A stretch of 17,833 nucleotides of DNA from Chloroflexota bacterium. GTDB taxonomy: Bacteria > Chloroflexota > Limnocylindria > QHBO01. Under the pieces are notes generated by a model. The model saw only the letters and a list, made by a program, of their open reading frames with translations. It was not told where the DNA came from and ran no database searches. The stretch covers positions 1-17,833 of the forward strand of contig JADLBB010000183.1 in assembly GCA_020848055.1 (NCBI GenBank), in the 5' to 3' direction. This document shows, in pieces, positions 5,982 through 14,026 of this stretch. Position numbers and translations under genes: made by a program. Positions within the stretch are counted from its first letter, which is position 1, and each line of letters opens with the position of its first letter.

Positions 5982-8095
5982 GCCGGTCCGGACGCGGCCC
6001 GGTTCGGCGTGGCGAGCTTCGATACGTGCCCTCGCAGTTCGACGGCGACCGCCGTCGGCGCGTCGCAGGCGTAGCCCCGGCAGGCGTAGGCCGTCGGTGA
6101 GCCGTGGCGCGCGCCCTTGCCCTCGTACAGCGGCCAGGCGGCCTGCGGGTCGGCGGGCCCCACGCCGGTGAGCACGAGGTCCGGCACGTAGGGTTCGGCT
6201 GCCGCCTCGCGCAGGGCGCGTCCGGACTCCGGGAGGTCGGCCGCCACCACGACGTCGACCTGTTCGCCCAGCCATCGGTCGGCGGCACACATCATCCGCC
6301 CGAAGGCGCTTGGCTGCTCACCGAACGCGGCCGCAACGGCTCGCAGGATCGACGCGGCACGGCGCGCGTGGTCCGGTTCGCCGGTGAGGAGGGCAAGGCG
6401 TTGGAGCACGTCGGCGGCGAGGCTGTTGGCCGACGGCGTCGCGTTGTCGATCAGGCCGCGTGGCTGGGCCACGGTTCGGCCGTGTTCGGCCGATGTGTCG
6501 ATGAACGTGCCGGCCGCGTCGTCCCAGAAGTCGGCGGTGGCCCGGTCCACCAGCGCCCGGGCAAGCAGCAGCGGCCCGGGCGTGCCGAGCGCGGCGTGCG
6601 CGACCAGCAGCCCGTCGGCCACGGCCATGGCGTCCTCGCAGAAGCCGGGCGTGTGGGCGGCACGGTCGCGGGCGGTGCGCCACAGGCGATCACCGTCCCG
6701 CACCAGGACGTCGGCGATGAACCGGACAAGTCTGCCTGACGCCTCGGCGTAGCGCGGCTCAGCCAGCACGAGCGCGGCGTGCGCCAGGGCGCGCAGGGCC
6801 AGGCCGTTCCAGGCGGCGATCTGCTTGGCGTCGCGCGCCGGCCGGGTACGAGCCGCTCGAGCCGCCAGGAGCGCCGTTCGGCCGCGCTCGACCAGGGCGT
6901 CGGGCGCCGCCGTCGAGCCATGCGGGCGGTGCAGGACGTTGGTGCCCTCCCAGTTGCCGGCCGCGGTCACGCCCCAGTGGTCGGCCAGCAACCGACGATC
7001 CGAATCGTCCAGGCCGGCCGAGGCCAGCGCGGACTCGAACTCGACCGCGGTCCAGGCGTAGAACCGCCCCTCGACGCCCTCGGAGTCGGCGTCGAGCGCT
7101 GACGCGAAGCCTCCGTCGGGCGTCAGCAGCTCGGCCAGCATGAAGTCGAGCGTCGCGCGCGCGACGCGCGCGTATCGGTCCTCGCCGGTGGCGCGGTGGC
7201 CCTCCAGGTAGGCGTGGGCCAGCAGGGCGTTGTCGTACAGCATCTTCTCGAAGTGCGGCACGCCCCAGTGCGCGTCGGTGCTGTAGCGGGCGAATCCCCC
7301 ACCGAGCTGGTCGTTGATGCCGCCATCGGCCATGGCGTCGAGCGTGCGCGTCACCATGGCGAGGGTTCGCGGGTCACCACTGCGGCGCCATGCGCGCAGC
7401 AGAAACTCGAGCGTCATCGGCGCGGGGAACTTCGGAGCGCCGCCAAAGCCGCCGTGCGCGGGGTCGAACGAGGAAGCCAGGCGGATCACGGCCGCGTCGA
7501 GTTGGACTCGGGTCACGTCGGTCGTCCCGGGGGCGACACTCAACTGCGACCCGATGTGCGCAGCAATCAGGGCGGCCTGCTGCGTCACCTCGTCGCGACG
7601 GTTGCGGTACGCGTCGGCCACGGCGGCCAGGACGCGCGGGAAGCCGGCCATCCCGTGCCGGTCCTCGGGCGGGAAGTAGGTTCCACCGAAGAAGGGCCGC
7701 AGGTCCGGCGTCAGGAACACGCTCATGGGCCACCCTCCGGAGCCGGTCATGGCCTGCACGGCGGCCATGTAGACGTCGTCAAGATCGGGCCGCTCCTCGC
7801 GGTCCACCTTGATGGACACGAACAGCTCGTTCATGAGCGCCGCGATCTGCGGGTTCTCGAACGACTCGCGCTCCATGACGTGACACCAGTGGCAAGCGGC
7901 GTAGCCAATCGACAGGAAGATCGGCCGATCCTGGGCCTTGGCGCGTTCGAGGGCCTCGGGGCCCCACGGGTACCAGTCAACCGGGTTGTGGGCGTGCTGC
8001 AGCAGGTACGGGCTCGTCTGGCCGGCCAATCGGTTGGCATGGGCTGGCGGGGTGTCTGCGGGCATGCTTCGGTCAGTGTGGCACGTCACGGCCAT
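5966..8095 (-). CDS. DUF255 thioredoxin-fold / glycosidase-like protein (YyaL, SSP411 family)
   Basis: 709 residues, the usual size for the family. The N-terminal thioredoxin-like DUF255 domain (about 20-185) begins with NRLAGQTSPYLLQHAHNPVDWYPWG and carries CHWC (C68, C71) in GYAACHWCHVMERESF, then VDREERPDLDDVYM and GGWPMSVFLTPDLRPFFGGTYFPP. The rest is an alpha/alpha six-barrel-like region with LGGGFARYSTDAHWGVPHFEKMLYDNA and FASALDADSEGVEGRFYAW. The family is conserved from bacteria to man (spermatogenesis-associated protein 20), but its reaction is not firmly known; a redox role is inferred from CxxC. The ATG at 8095 is five bases after the ABC transporter stop, suggesting coupling; ATG 8065 is an equally plausible start ten codons in. 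It is the last gene of the operon and converges on ccsA. Confidence 0.92.
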   Translation of the reverse strand: MAVTCHTDRSMPADTPPAHANRLAGQTSPYLLQHAHNPVDWYPWGPEALERAKAQDRPIFLSIGYAACHWCHVMERESFENPQIAALMNELFVSIKVDREERPDLDDVYMAAVQAMTGSGGWPMSVFLTPDLRPFFGGTYFPPEDRHGMAGFPRVLAAVADAYRNRRDEVTQQAALIAAHIGSQLSVAPGTTDVTRVQLDAAVIRLASSFDPAHGGFGGAPKFPAPMTLEFLLRAWRRSGDPRTLAMVTRTLDAMADGGINDQLGGGFARYSTDAHWGVPHFEKMLYDNALLAHAYLEGHRATGEDRYARVARATLDFMLAELLTPDGGFASALDADSEGVEGRFYAWTAVEFESALASAGLDDSDRRLLADHWGVTAAGNWEGTNVLHRPHGSTAAPDALVERGRTALLAARAARTRPARDAKQIAAWNGLALRALAHAALVLAEPRYAEASGRLVRFIADVLVRDGDRLWRTARDRAAHTPGFCEDAMAVADGLLVAHAALGTPGPLLLARALVDRATADFWDDAAGTFIDTSAEHGRTVAQPRGLIDNATPSANSLAADVLQRLALLTGEPDHARRAASILRAVAAAFGEQPSAFGRMMCAADRWLGEQVDVVVAADLPESGRALREAAAEPYVPDLVLTGVGPADPQAAWPLYEGKGARHGSPTAYACRGYACDAPTAVAVELRGHVSKLATPNRAASGPAQGRP

Positions 8096-8100
8096 GGGGC

Positions 8101-9984
8101 TCAGCGTGCGAACTGCTCGGCGGACAGCTTGGCGTACAGGCCCTCCTGGCGAATGAGGTCGGCGTGGGTACCGCGCTCGACGATCCGGCCGCGAGACATG
8201 ACCAGGATCTGGTCGGCGCGCAGGATGGTCGAGAGCCGATGGGCGATGGCGATCGTGGTACGCCCCTCCATCAGCCCGGCCAGGGCCGACTGGATGAGCC
8301 GCTCCGAGACCGTGTCCAATGCCGAGGTGGCCTCGTCGAGGATGAGGATGCGCGGATCCTTGAGCAGAACGCGGGCGATCGCCACGCGCTGCTTCTCGCC
8401 GCCGGACAGCTTGTAGCCCCGCTCGCCGACGACCGTGTCGTACCCCTTGGGCAGCTCCATGACGCGGTCGTGGATGGCCGCCGCGCGCGCCGCGGCCTCG
8501 ATCTCGGCCATGGTGGCCTCCGGCCGCGCGTAGCGCAGGTTGGCCAGGATCGTGTCATGAAACAGGTAAGTCTCCTGGGTCACGAAGCCGATGACCCGGC
8601 CCAGCGACTGCAGCTTCAGTCGCCTGACATCGGCGCCGTCTATCGAGACCGATCCGGACGCCGCGTCGTACAGGCGCGGGATCAGGTAGGTCGTCGTCGT
8701 CTTGCCCGAACCCGACGGTCCGACCAGCGCGACGAGCTGGCCCGGCTCGGCGACGAAGCTGATGTCATGCAGGGCGAAGGGCGTCACCGCCGTCCGAACG
8801 GCCCGACCCTCCGACTCGGCCTCGGACGCCTCGGCCGCGACGGCCAGTTGCGCGGCGGCCACCGGGTATGCGAACGACACGCCCTCGAAGCGGACCTCGC
8901 CGCGCGTCGCGGCCGGCGACAGGGTCACGGCATCGGGCGCATCGGTGATCTCCGGCTCCATCTCGAGGTACTCGAAGATGCGGTCGAAAAGCGCGAGCGC
9001 GCCCTGCACCTCGACCTGCAGGTTCAGCAGCTGGCCGAGCGGGAAGAAGAGCCGCGACTGCAACGTCGTGAACGCCACGATCGTGCCGATGCTGATGCCC
9101 GGATCGCCGCCGATGATCAGCGAACCCGCCAGCAGGTACACGAAGGCCGGCATGATCGAGAAGAACGTGCCGATGAGCGCGAAGAACCAGCGCCCGATCA
9201 TCTGGCCGCGAATCTGGAGGTCGCCGAGCCGTCGCGACTCGCCGCGGAAGCGCTCGATCGACGCCTCCTGCTGTCCGAACGTCTTGGCCAACAGGATGCC
9301 CGATACGCTGAGCGACTCCTCGGTCAGCGCGCTCATCTCGGCCAGCGAGCGCTGCGTCAGCGTGCTCACCTCGCGCCGCACCTTGCCTACGCGGTACGTG
9401 ATGTAGGCGAAGACCGGCAGCAGGCCCAGGCTCAGCGCGGTCAGGCGCCAGTCCAGGATCGTCATGGCGATGACCGTCGTGGCCACCGTCGCGACGTTGG
9501 CCAGGATGGACGAGGCGGTATCGGTCACGACCGACTGCACGCCGCCGACGTCGTTGCTGATCCGGCTCTGGATCTCGCCGGTGCGCGTATCGGTGAAGAA
9601 ACGCAGCGGCATGAGCTGCAGGTGCCCGTACAGCGCCAGGCGCAGGTCGTCCATCACCCGCTGCCCCACGACGTTCGACAGGTAGCTCTGCCACACGCCC
9701 AGCGCGCTGGTGACGATGGGGAACACGATCATCAGCCCACCCTGCAGGTAGAGCAGGCCCAGGTCCTGCGGCCCGGTCAGGTTGTCGATGATCAACTTGA
9801 GCAGGATCGGGTTGACGACGCCGATGCTGACCGTGACCAGGATGAGTGCCGCGATCAGCGCCAGCCGCGGGCGGTACGGCCGGAAGAACCCCGCGATGCG
9901 GCGCAGCGTCGGTCCCTCGCTGCCAGGCCGCCGGCGCAGGTCTGGCTGAGCCCCAGCGCCGAAGTGGCCGCCGCGACGGGTCAT
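8101..9984 (-). CDS. ABC exporter, fused membrane and ATPase domains
   Basis: 627 residues, a half-transporter that should work as a homodimer or as half of a heterodimer. The membrane domain has six segments between about 38 and 320 and contains the coupling region TRTGEIQSRISNDV. In the ATPase domain: Walker A GPSGSGKT 422-429, Q-loop Q470, signature LSGGE 526-530, Walker B ILILDE 546-551 and switch His582, all intact. An Ala/Glu-rich insertion of about 25 residues (about 376-400) lies between SFAYP and FALHDISF, at the A-loop end of the first strands. The substrate (lipid, peptide or drug) cannot be told from sequence. Its ATG overlaps the stop of the upstream PIG-L deacetylase (ATGA, 9984-9981), a strong sign of one operon. 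Confidence 0.95.
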   Translation of the reverse strand: MTRRGGHFGAGAQPDLRRRPGSEGPTLRRIAGFFRPYRPRLALIAALILVTVSIGVVNPILLKLIIDNLTGPQDLGLLYLQGGLMIVFPIVTSALGVWQSYLSNVVGQRVMDDLRLALYGHLQLMPLRFFTDTRTGEIQSRISNDVGGVQSVVTDTASSILANVATVATTVIAMTILDWRLTALSLGLLPVFAYITYRVGKVRREVSTLTQRSLAEMSALTEESLSVSGILLAKTFGQQEASIERFRGESRRLGDLQIRGQMIGRWFFALIGTFFSIMPAFVYLLAGSLIIGGDPGISIGTIVAFTTLQSRLFFPLGQLLNLQVEVQGALALFDRIFEYLEMEPEITDAPDAVTLSPAATRGEVRFEGVSFAYPVAAAQLAVAAEASEAESEGRAVRTAVTPFALHDISFVAEPGQLVALVGPSGSGKTTTTYLIPRLYDAASGSVSIDGADVRRLKLQSLGRVIGFVTQETYLFHDTILANLRYARPEATMAEIEAAARAAAIHDRVMELPKGYDTVVGERGYKLSGGEKQRVAIARVLLKDPRILILDEATSALDTVSERLIQSALAGLMEGRTTIAIAHRLSTILRADQILVMSRGRIVERGTHADLIRQEGLYAKLSAEQFAR

Positions 9985-10709
9985 TCCAGGATGATCGAGG
10001 CGAACCCCTGCGCCAGGCCGATGCCAACCGGCTCGCCCACCTCCCGGGCGCGCTCGCGCATGCGCGGGCCGACCGAATCGGGGTCAACCTGGCTGACGTG
10101 CGCGAAGATCGCGGCCATGCCTGCATCGAAGGTGCCGGCCACGTCGAGCCACAGGTTCGGCTCCTCCACGCCGCCGATCAGGACCTGGCGCACCTTCCAC
10201 GGCTCCAGATGCTCGTCGCGCCACAGCTCGGGGAAGTTGAGATGGTCGCGGGCCGCGGGATAGACCGCCGCGAGCGTGGCCTCGCCGGTGGCCAGGTGGT
10301 CGGGGTGCCCGATGAACGGGTTGCCGTCCAACCGCCGCCGCGGGTTCAGGGTGATGACGACATCGGGCCGGTGACTGCGAATCTGGCGCGTGATGGCCTT
10401 TCGCAGGTCGAGCGTGGGCTCGAGATAGCCGTCGGGAAAGTCAAGGTGGATGATCCCGGCAACGCCCAGGATGTCGGCCGCGGCACGCTGCTCGGCCCTA
10501 CGGGTGGCGGCCAGCTGCTCTGGAATGACGTCGGGGTCCTCGGTCCCCTTGCTGCCGTCGGTGGTGACGACGTAATCGACGCGGGCGCCCGCTGCGGTGA
10601 GCAGGGCGATCGTGGGGCCGGCAGTGAACTCGGCGTCGTCGGGGTGCGCCACCACGACCAGCACCCGCTCGATCGGGCTGATCAGCTCATGGCGTGCGAT
10701 AGGGCTCAT
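9981..10709 (-). CDS. PIG-L/LmbE-family zinc N-deacetylase
   Basis: 242 residues with the complete active-site set: VVVAHPDDAEF (H22, general base D24, zinc ligand D25) and GHPDH (H135, H138). The family removes acetyl groups from sugar amides such as GlcNAc-inositol (MshB), GlcNAc-malate (BshB) and GlcNAc-PI; TTDGSKGTEDPDV and GNPFIGHPDHLATGEA resemble the bacterial BshB/MshB-like branch. The exact substrate is not predictable, and no other thiol-biosynthesis gene is nearby. The reading frame stays open upstream to 10883, but I choose ATG 10709, since the extra residues would cover the divergent csoR start and its operator. TACCAT lies nine bases upstream. First gene of the deacetylase-ABC-DUF255 operon. 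Unlike the other PIG-L-like gene at 2646-3500, nothing in its active site is altered. Confidence 0.9.
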   Translation of the reverse strand: MSPIARHELISPIERVLVVVAHPDDAEFTAGPTIALLTAAGARVDYVVTTDGSKGTEDPDVIPEQLAATRRAEQRAAADILGVAGIIHLDFPDGYLEPTLDLRKAITRQIRSHRPDVVITLNPRRRLDGNPFIGHPDHLATGEATLAAVYPAARDHLNFPELWRDEHLEPWKVRQVLIGGVEEPNLWLDVAGTFDAGMAAIFAHVSQVDPDSVGPRMRERAREVGEPVGIGLAQGFASIILE

Positions 10710-10718
10710 GAAGGATCC

Positions 10719-10724
10719 ATGGTA
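10719..10724 (-). promoter_or_regulatory. -10-like TACCAT before the deacetylase operon
   Basis: TACCAT (10724-10719, minus strand) ends nine bases before ATG 10709, the same near-leaderless spacing as at several other genes here. No convincing -35 is seen. The CsoR-type inverted repeat is about 40 bases further upstream. Confidence 0.35.
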
Positions 10725-10760
10725 CTCAACGGGCGGTGCCGGTGGGTGCGCCAAGAAATC

Positions 10761-10782
10761 GGGCATACTGCCCACCAGTATG
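10761..10782 (+). promoter_or_regulatory. Putative CsoR operator overlapping the csoR start and -10
   Basis: CATACTG-CCCAC-CAGTATG (10764-10782) is a perfect seven-base inverted repeat whose right arm includes the ATG of csoR (10780). Its core TACT-N7-AGTA has the same 4-7-4 layout as recognition sites known for the CsoR/RcnR family, with a C/G-rich centre. CATACT in the left arm is also the likely -10, ten bases before ATG. A second, nested palindrome, GGGCA-TAC-TGCCC, occupies 10761-10773. Bound repressor would cover both the -10 and the start codon. Confidence 0.6.
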
Positions 10783-11106
10783 TCAACCGATATGAACGAG
10801 TCCCATTTCCGCCACGCGTACACCGCGGACAAGCGCGCGCTGGTCACCCGGCTGCGCCGGATCGAGGGCCAGGCGCGCGGCATAGGCCGCCTGGTGGAGG
10901 AGGAGGCTTACTGTCTCGATGTGCTGCAGCAGGTCGAGGCCCTGACCGCCGCGGCCGACCAGGTCGCGCTGCTGATCGTCGAGGACCACATCGCCGGCTG
11001 CCTGACCCACGCCATCGAGGTCGGAGACGGCCAGCCGTACGTCGACGAGGTGATGGCCGTGGTGCGTCGCCTGATGGGACGCCGCGCGAGTCGCCGCACG
11101 CCCTGA
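10780..11106 (+). CDS. csoR: CsoR-family copper(I)-sensing repressor
   Basis: 108 residues, an all-helical member of the CsoR/RcnR (DUF156) family with the signature LVTRLRRIEGQARGI. Counting from the Cys of AYCLDVLQQV, the residues match the Cu(I) set of Mycobacterium tuberculosis CsoR: Y44, C45, H70, C74 and E90, equivalent to Y35, C36, H61, C65 and E81. A Ni/Co sensor (RcnR) or formaldehyde sensor (FrmR) would differ at these positions, so copper is the best inference. Apo-repressor binds DNA and Cu(I) releases it. The start is ATG 10780 or ATG 10792; the first is within the inverted repeat. No copper ATPase or CopZ follows: downstream is a convergent gene. Targets may be itself, the divergent operon, or genes elsewhere. 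Confidence 0.9.
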   Translation: MSTDMNESHFRHAYTADKRALVTRLRRIEGQARGIGRLVEEEAYCLDVLQQVEALTAAADQVALLIVEDHIAGCLTHAIEVGDGQPYVDEVMAVVRRLMGRRASRRTP

Positions 11107-11140
11107 ACCCGTCCGGCCGGCGGCACCGGGGAAGCGTCAA

Positions 11141-11173
11141 GGGAGTGCCGCAGGGGGGACCCACGGCACTCCC
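11141..11173. terminator. Ten-base-pair hairpin between convergent genes
   Basis: GGGAGTGCCG (11141-11150) and CGGCACTCCC (11164-11173) pair perfectly around a 13-base loop. It lies just after the csoR stop (11106) and before the methylase-like gene's stop (11231), where a bidirectional terminator is expected. There is no T-run on either side, so it is not a classical intrinsic terminator. Confidence 0.5.
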
Positions 11174-11188
11174 GCGCGATCCTACGCC

Positions 11189-11220
11189 GGGCGCAGACCG
11201 CCGGCAACACCGTTGCGCCC
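11189..11220. terminator. Second hairpin between convergent genes
   Basis: GGGCGCA (11189-11195) and TGCGCCC (11214-11220) form a seven-base-pair stem with an 18-base loop, ten bases beyond the 3' end of the methylase-like gene. Together with the preceding hairpin it probably ends both transcripts. It also lacks a T-run. Confidence 0.35.
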
Positions 11221-11230
11221 CGGGCGCGGA

Positions 11231-14020
11231 CTACTCGCCGAACATGGTCAGCTGCTCGCCGCCACGCTCGATCAACGGGTCGAGCCCGAGAACCGGCTCG
11301 AGCCACTCGAGCCGGGCGCCGGGCCGGTCCGCCAGCGTGGCGAGATGCTCCCACTTGAGGACGTGCCAGTTCTGGCGCTCCATCTCGCTGCGCAGCCAGG
11401 GCGAGCGCTGGAGCTTCAGGCGCAGAAGTTCGGTCCGCTGCGCGGGTATGACCAGGAAGCGCGCCTGGTGCTCGCCGGCCGCGATCCGACGGCCGCGATC
11501 CAGGATCGCCTCGCCGACCATCGCCGTCCACTCGACCTCGAGCAGGAACGCGAGCTTGCCGCGCTGGTACCAGATCACGTCGATGGCGCCCAGCGCGTCG
11601 GCCGGCGCCCGCACCACCAGGGGCAGGTAGACGCGCCGCTCGTCATCGGCCAGGCGGTCGATGAGCCTGCCGTCGTCGAGGGGCCGATCATGCTCGCGGG
11701 CCGCGATCCAGGCGCGCAGGCCGAGGCGGTGCCCGTAATCGACCAGCGAGGCTATGACGCGCGAATGGTCGAGACGGCGCTGCGCGGCATCGTCGGCGGT
11801 GGCGAGGGAACCACGCTCGCCGGGCGTGCAGTATGACGCCAGGCAGGCTCGAACCAGCTCCTCGTCGGGAGCCTGGAGGCCCGGGAAGAGGCGATAAATG
11901 CGATCGAAGAAGCCAGCCTCGTCGATTCGACCCGCGGTGGACAGGATCGACCACGTGGCCCACTCGACTCGATCGGCCAGGGGCTGTTCGGCCAGGCCAG
12001 GCTCACGCAGCCACCACTGCGGCTTGCCCTCGTCGCCGATGCGGACCAGGCTGGGATGATCGTCGCGCCAAAGTTCCTCGCGCACGAGGCGGGCGAGCAT
12101 CTGCGGCCCGCTCGAGTCCAGGCGATCCGCGCTCGCGCCACCGTCCTCGTCGATCGTGCGCGCGGCGGCCACCCGGCGCAACAGGCCGGTGCTGGCGAGC
12201 TCATCGACGAAGGCGGCCACCAGGCGCAGCAGGCCGGCGGGCTCACCCCTATCGCGCAACAGGCGCACGCCGGCCACATCGATGGCACCGGCCAGTTCCG
12301 GATAGGTCAGGTGCCCCGACTCGGCGCCCAGGCGCAGCGGGCCCGGTGTCACCGCGGCTCTCAGCCGATCCTCGCCCGATGGCTTGCGCAGGTGCAGGAC
12401 CACGCCGTCCCCGCTGCGTTCCGACTCCCGGTGCAGCACATCCACCAGCTCCAGTCCGCAGGCGGCCGCGGCCACCACCACCGACAGCAGGCGCTCCGGC
12501 TCCGAGCCATCCACCAGCAGGCTGCACCAACCGCCCGGCTTGAGGGCCTGGGCTGCCGAGGCCATGCCGTGGCGCAACGCGGTCGCCTCCGCCCCGGCCG
12601 CGGCCCCGCCACCGCCGAAGATCGGCTCGAGCCGGAGCGTCTCGGCGGCCTCCCGGCCCAGGATCCACGACGTGGCGAGATACTCGAACGACAGCTCGTC
12701 CATCGACGCGCTCGGTGGCGGCGATGCCAGTACGTAGTCCACCGAGCCGGTCGGCAAGTACTGGTCGACCACCGAGGCTCGCGACCGCAGCCAGAGCACG
12801 TTGGCCGATGTCATGCCGCCCAGCTCACCATAGTCGGGCGCAAATCGCGCCTCAACCCGACCGGGACCCAGGGCCCCGATCGCCGTGCGCACGTCGGCGA
12901 AGGCCGATTCGAACGCGCGCCAGGCGTTGACCTCGCGCTGGTGCCGGCTGGCGGGTTGCCGAACGTGGCCGCCGGAGATCCGCAGCGACGCCACGCGGCC
13001 GGGATAGCCGTTGAGGCGGCTGGCGGGCAGCAACGTCGCCGCCAGCGCCAGTCGAAGCGCGGCCGCGATGCCGGCGTCGCGCACCTCTCCATCGATCTTG
13101 GCACCGATGGCGTGCAGGGCGTACAGGTTGCGGGGCGTGTACAGGCCGAGCAGCTCCTCGACCAGGTCGTCGCGCTCGTCGAGCACCGGGAACCTGCCGC
13201 GCAGGTCGACGTACTGCGGACTCTGCCGCACGCCCCGGGCAGCGACGGTCGGCCCCGGGTCGGGCAGCACCGTGGATGAGAACTGCGGACGCGCCGTCAG
13301 CGAAGACGGCGGGTCGGCGACGGAGCGGGCGAGTTCGGGTGGTCCACCACGTTCGCCGATGGCATCATCGTCAGTCTCCAACCCATCGGGTTCTCCGCTG
13401 GTGAGGCCGGTCGGCGCGATCGGCAGCTCCTCGGCCATGACGTCTTCGACGCCCAGGGGCGCGGGCCTGGTCTCCGACTCGAGCCCGAGCTTGGCCAGGT
13501 CGATGTCGTCCACGTCGGCGACGCGCTCCTCGGGCCCGCCGATCGAGCTGTCGCAGCCGGCGCAGCGGTAGACCTTCCGTCCCGGCACGTCGCCCTCGCG
13601 CGACCAGATGAACTGGTCGACCACGACCGGCCGCCGGCACGTCGCGCAGCGCGAGGCGTACAGCTCCTCGATGTGCTGGCGCAGTGGAACGTCAACCCGT
13701 CGCGAGGCGGCGAGCTGGGCGAAGGCGGCGTCGAGCACGGCCGGATCCGGTCTCGACAGGAAGGCGATGGCAGCCATCTGGCTGAACGGGCTCGGGTCCG
13801 CGGCCACGGCCCGCATGCCCTGCGCCAGCGCGCGGCGCGCGGTCCAGCCGGTGCCGGCCCATGGGTCGAGGATCGTGTCCCCGGCCGTGGCGAACGCGGT
13901 CAGTTCCGCATCGAGGACGTTGTCGGCGGGCGAGGGCCGGTATCGTTCGAGCAGGGCCAGGCCGGGTCGGCGTCGCGGAAGGACGACATGGTCAGATGCT
14001 GTCCGATCCGCGTCGCTCAT
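11231..14020 (-). CDS. DNA-methylase-like protein with zinc ribbon and nuclease-like C-terminus
   Basis: 929 residues. An N-terminal Rossmann methylase motif I, LDPWAGTG (51-58), is followed by VAADPSPFSQMA; a CxxC-x24-CxxC zinc ribbon (C125, C128, C153, C156); a long acidic low-complexity linker (about 162-262); and the second half of the fold with DYVLASPPPSASMDELSFEYLATSWILGR (SPPP 433-436) and LKPGGWCSLLVDG (493-505). This order resembles large N6/N4 DNA methylases of the DUF1156/COG1743 type, but the catalytic (D/N/S)PP(Y/F/W) is SPPP, lacking the aromatic residue. The C-terminal part (about 750-890) has IDVIW (D814) and FLLEVEW (E828, E830), like a PD-(D/E)xK nuclease core with E in place of K. 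The function is unproven. ATG 14020 has AAGGA just upstream and is six bases after the TPR gene stop: one operon. Confidence 0.75.
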   Translation of the reverse strand: MSDADRTASDHVVLPRRRPGLALLERYRPSPADNVLDAELTAFATAGDTILDPWAGTGWTARRALAQGMRAVAADPSPFSQMAAIAFLSRPDPAVLDAAFAQLAASRRVDVPLRQHIEELYASRCATCRRPVVVDQFIWSREGDVPGRKVYRCAGCDSSIGGPEERVADVDDIDLAKLGLESETRPAPLGVEDVMAEELPIAPTGLTSGEPDGLETDDDAIGERGGPPELARSVADPPSSLTARPQFSSTVLPDPGPTVAARGVRQSPQYVDLRGRFPVLDERDDLVEELLGLYTPRNLYALHAIGAKIDGEVRDAGIAAALRLALAATLLPASRLNGYPGRVASLRISGGHVRQPASRHQREVNAWRAFESAFADVRTAIGALGPGRVEARFAPDYGELGGMTSANVLWLRSRASVVDQYLPTGSVDYVLASPPPSASMDELSFEYLATSWILGREAAETLRLEPIFGGGGAAAGAEATALRHGMASAAQALKPGGWCSLLVDGSEPERLLSVVVAAAACGLELVDVLHRESERSGDGVVLHLRKPSGEDRLRAAVTPGPLRLGAESGHLTYPELAGAIDVAGVRLLRDRGEPAGLLRLVAAFVDELASTGLLRRVAAARTIDEDGGASADRLDSSGPQMLARLVREELWRDDHPSLVRIGDEGKPQWWLREPGLAEQPLADRVEWATWSILSTAGRIDEAGFFDRIYRLFPGLQAPDEELVRACLASYCTPGERGSLATADDAAQRRLDHSRVIASLVDYGHRLGLRAWIAAREHDRPLDDGRLIDRLADDERRVYLPLVVRAPADALGAIDVIWYQRGKLAFLLEVEWTAMVGEAILDRGRRIAAGEHQARFLVIPAQRTELLRLKLQRSPWLRSEMERQNWHVLKWEHLATLADRPGARLEWLEPVLGLDPLIERGGEQLTMFGE

Positions 14021-14026
14021 CGGTCC

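Noticed and set aside
7150..7180. Alternating CG-rich palindromic stretch
   Set aside because: It lies inside the DUF255 gene in normal codons; ordinary for GC-rich coding DNA, with no sign of a regulatory role.
8164..10263. 699-codon open frame on the plus strand
   Set aside because: It lies opposite the ABC transporter and deacetylase, whose motifs are unmistakable. Its product is a motif-free mix of R, D, H and Q, the usual antisense shadow in GC-rich DNA.
10710..10883. 58-residue N-terminal extension of the PIG-L deacetylase
   Set aside because: It would run through the csoR start and its inverted repeat; the family begins just before VVVAHPDD, which ATG 10709 provides.
12056..13279. 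407-codon open frame on the plus strand
   Set aside because: Antisense to the methylase-like gene. It has no Shine-Dalgarno or promoter of its own, and its composition is typical of shadow frames.
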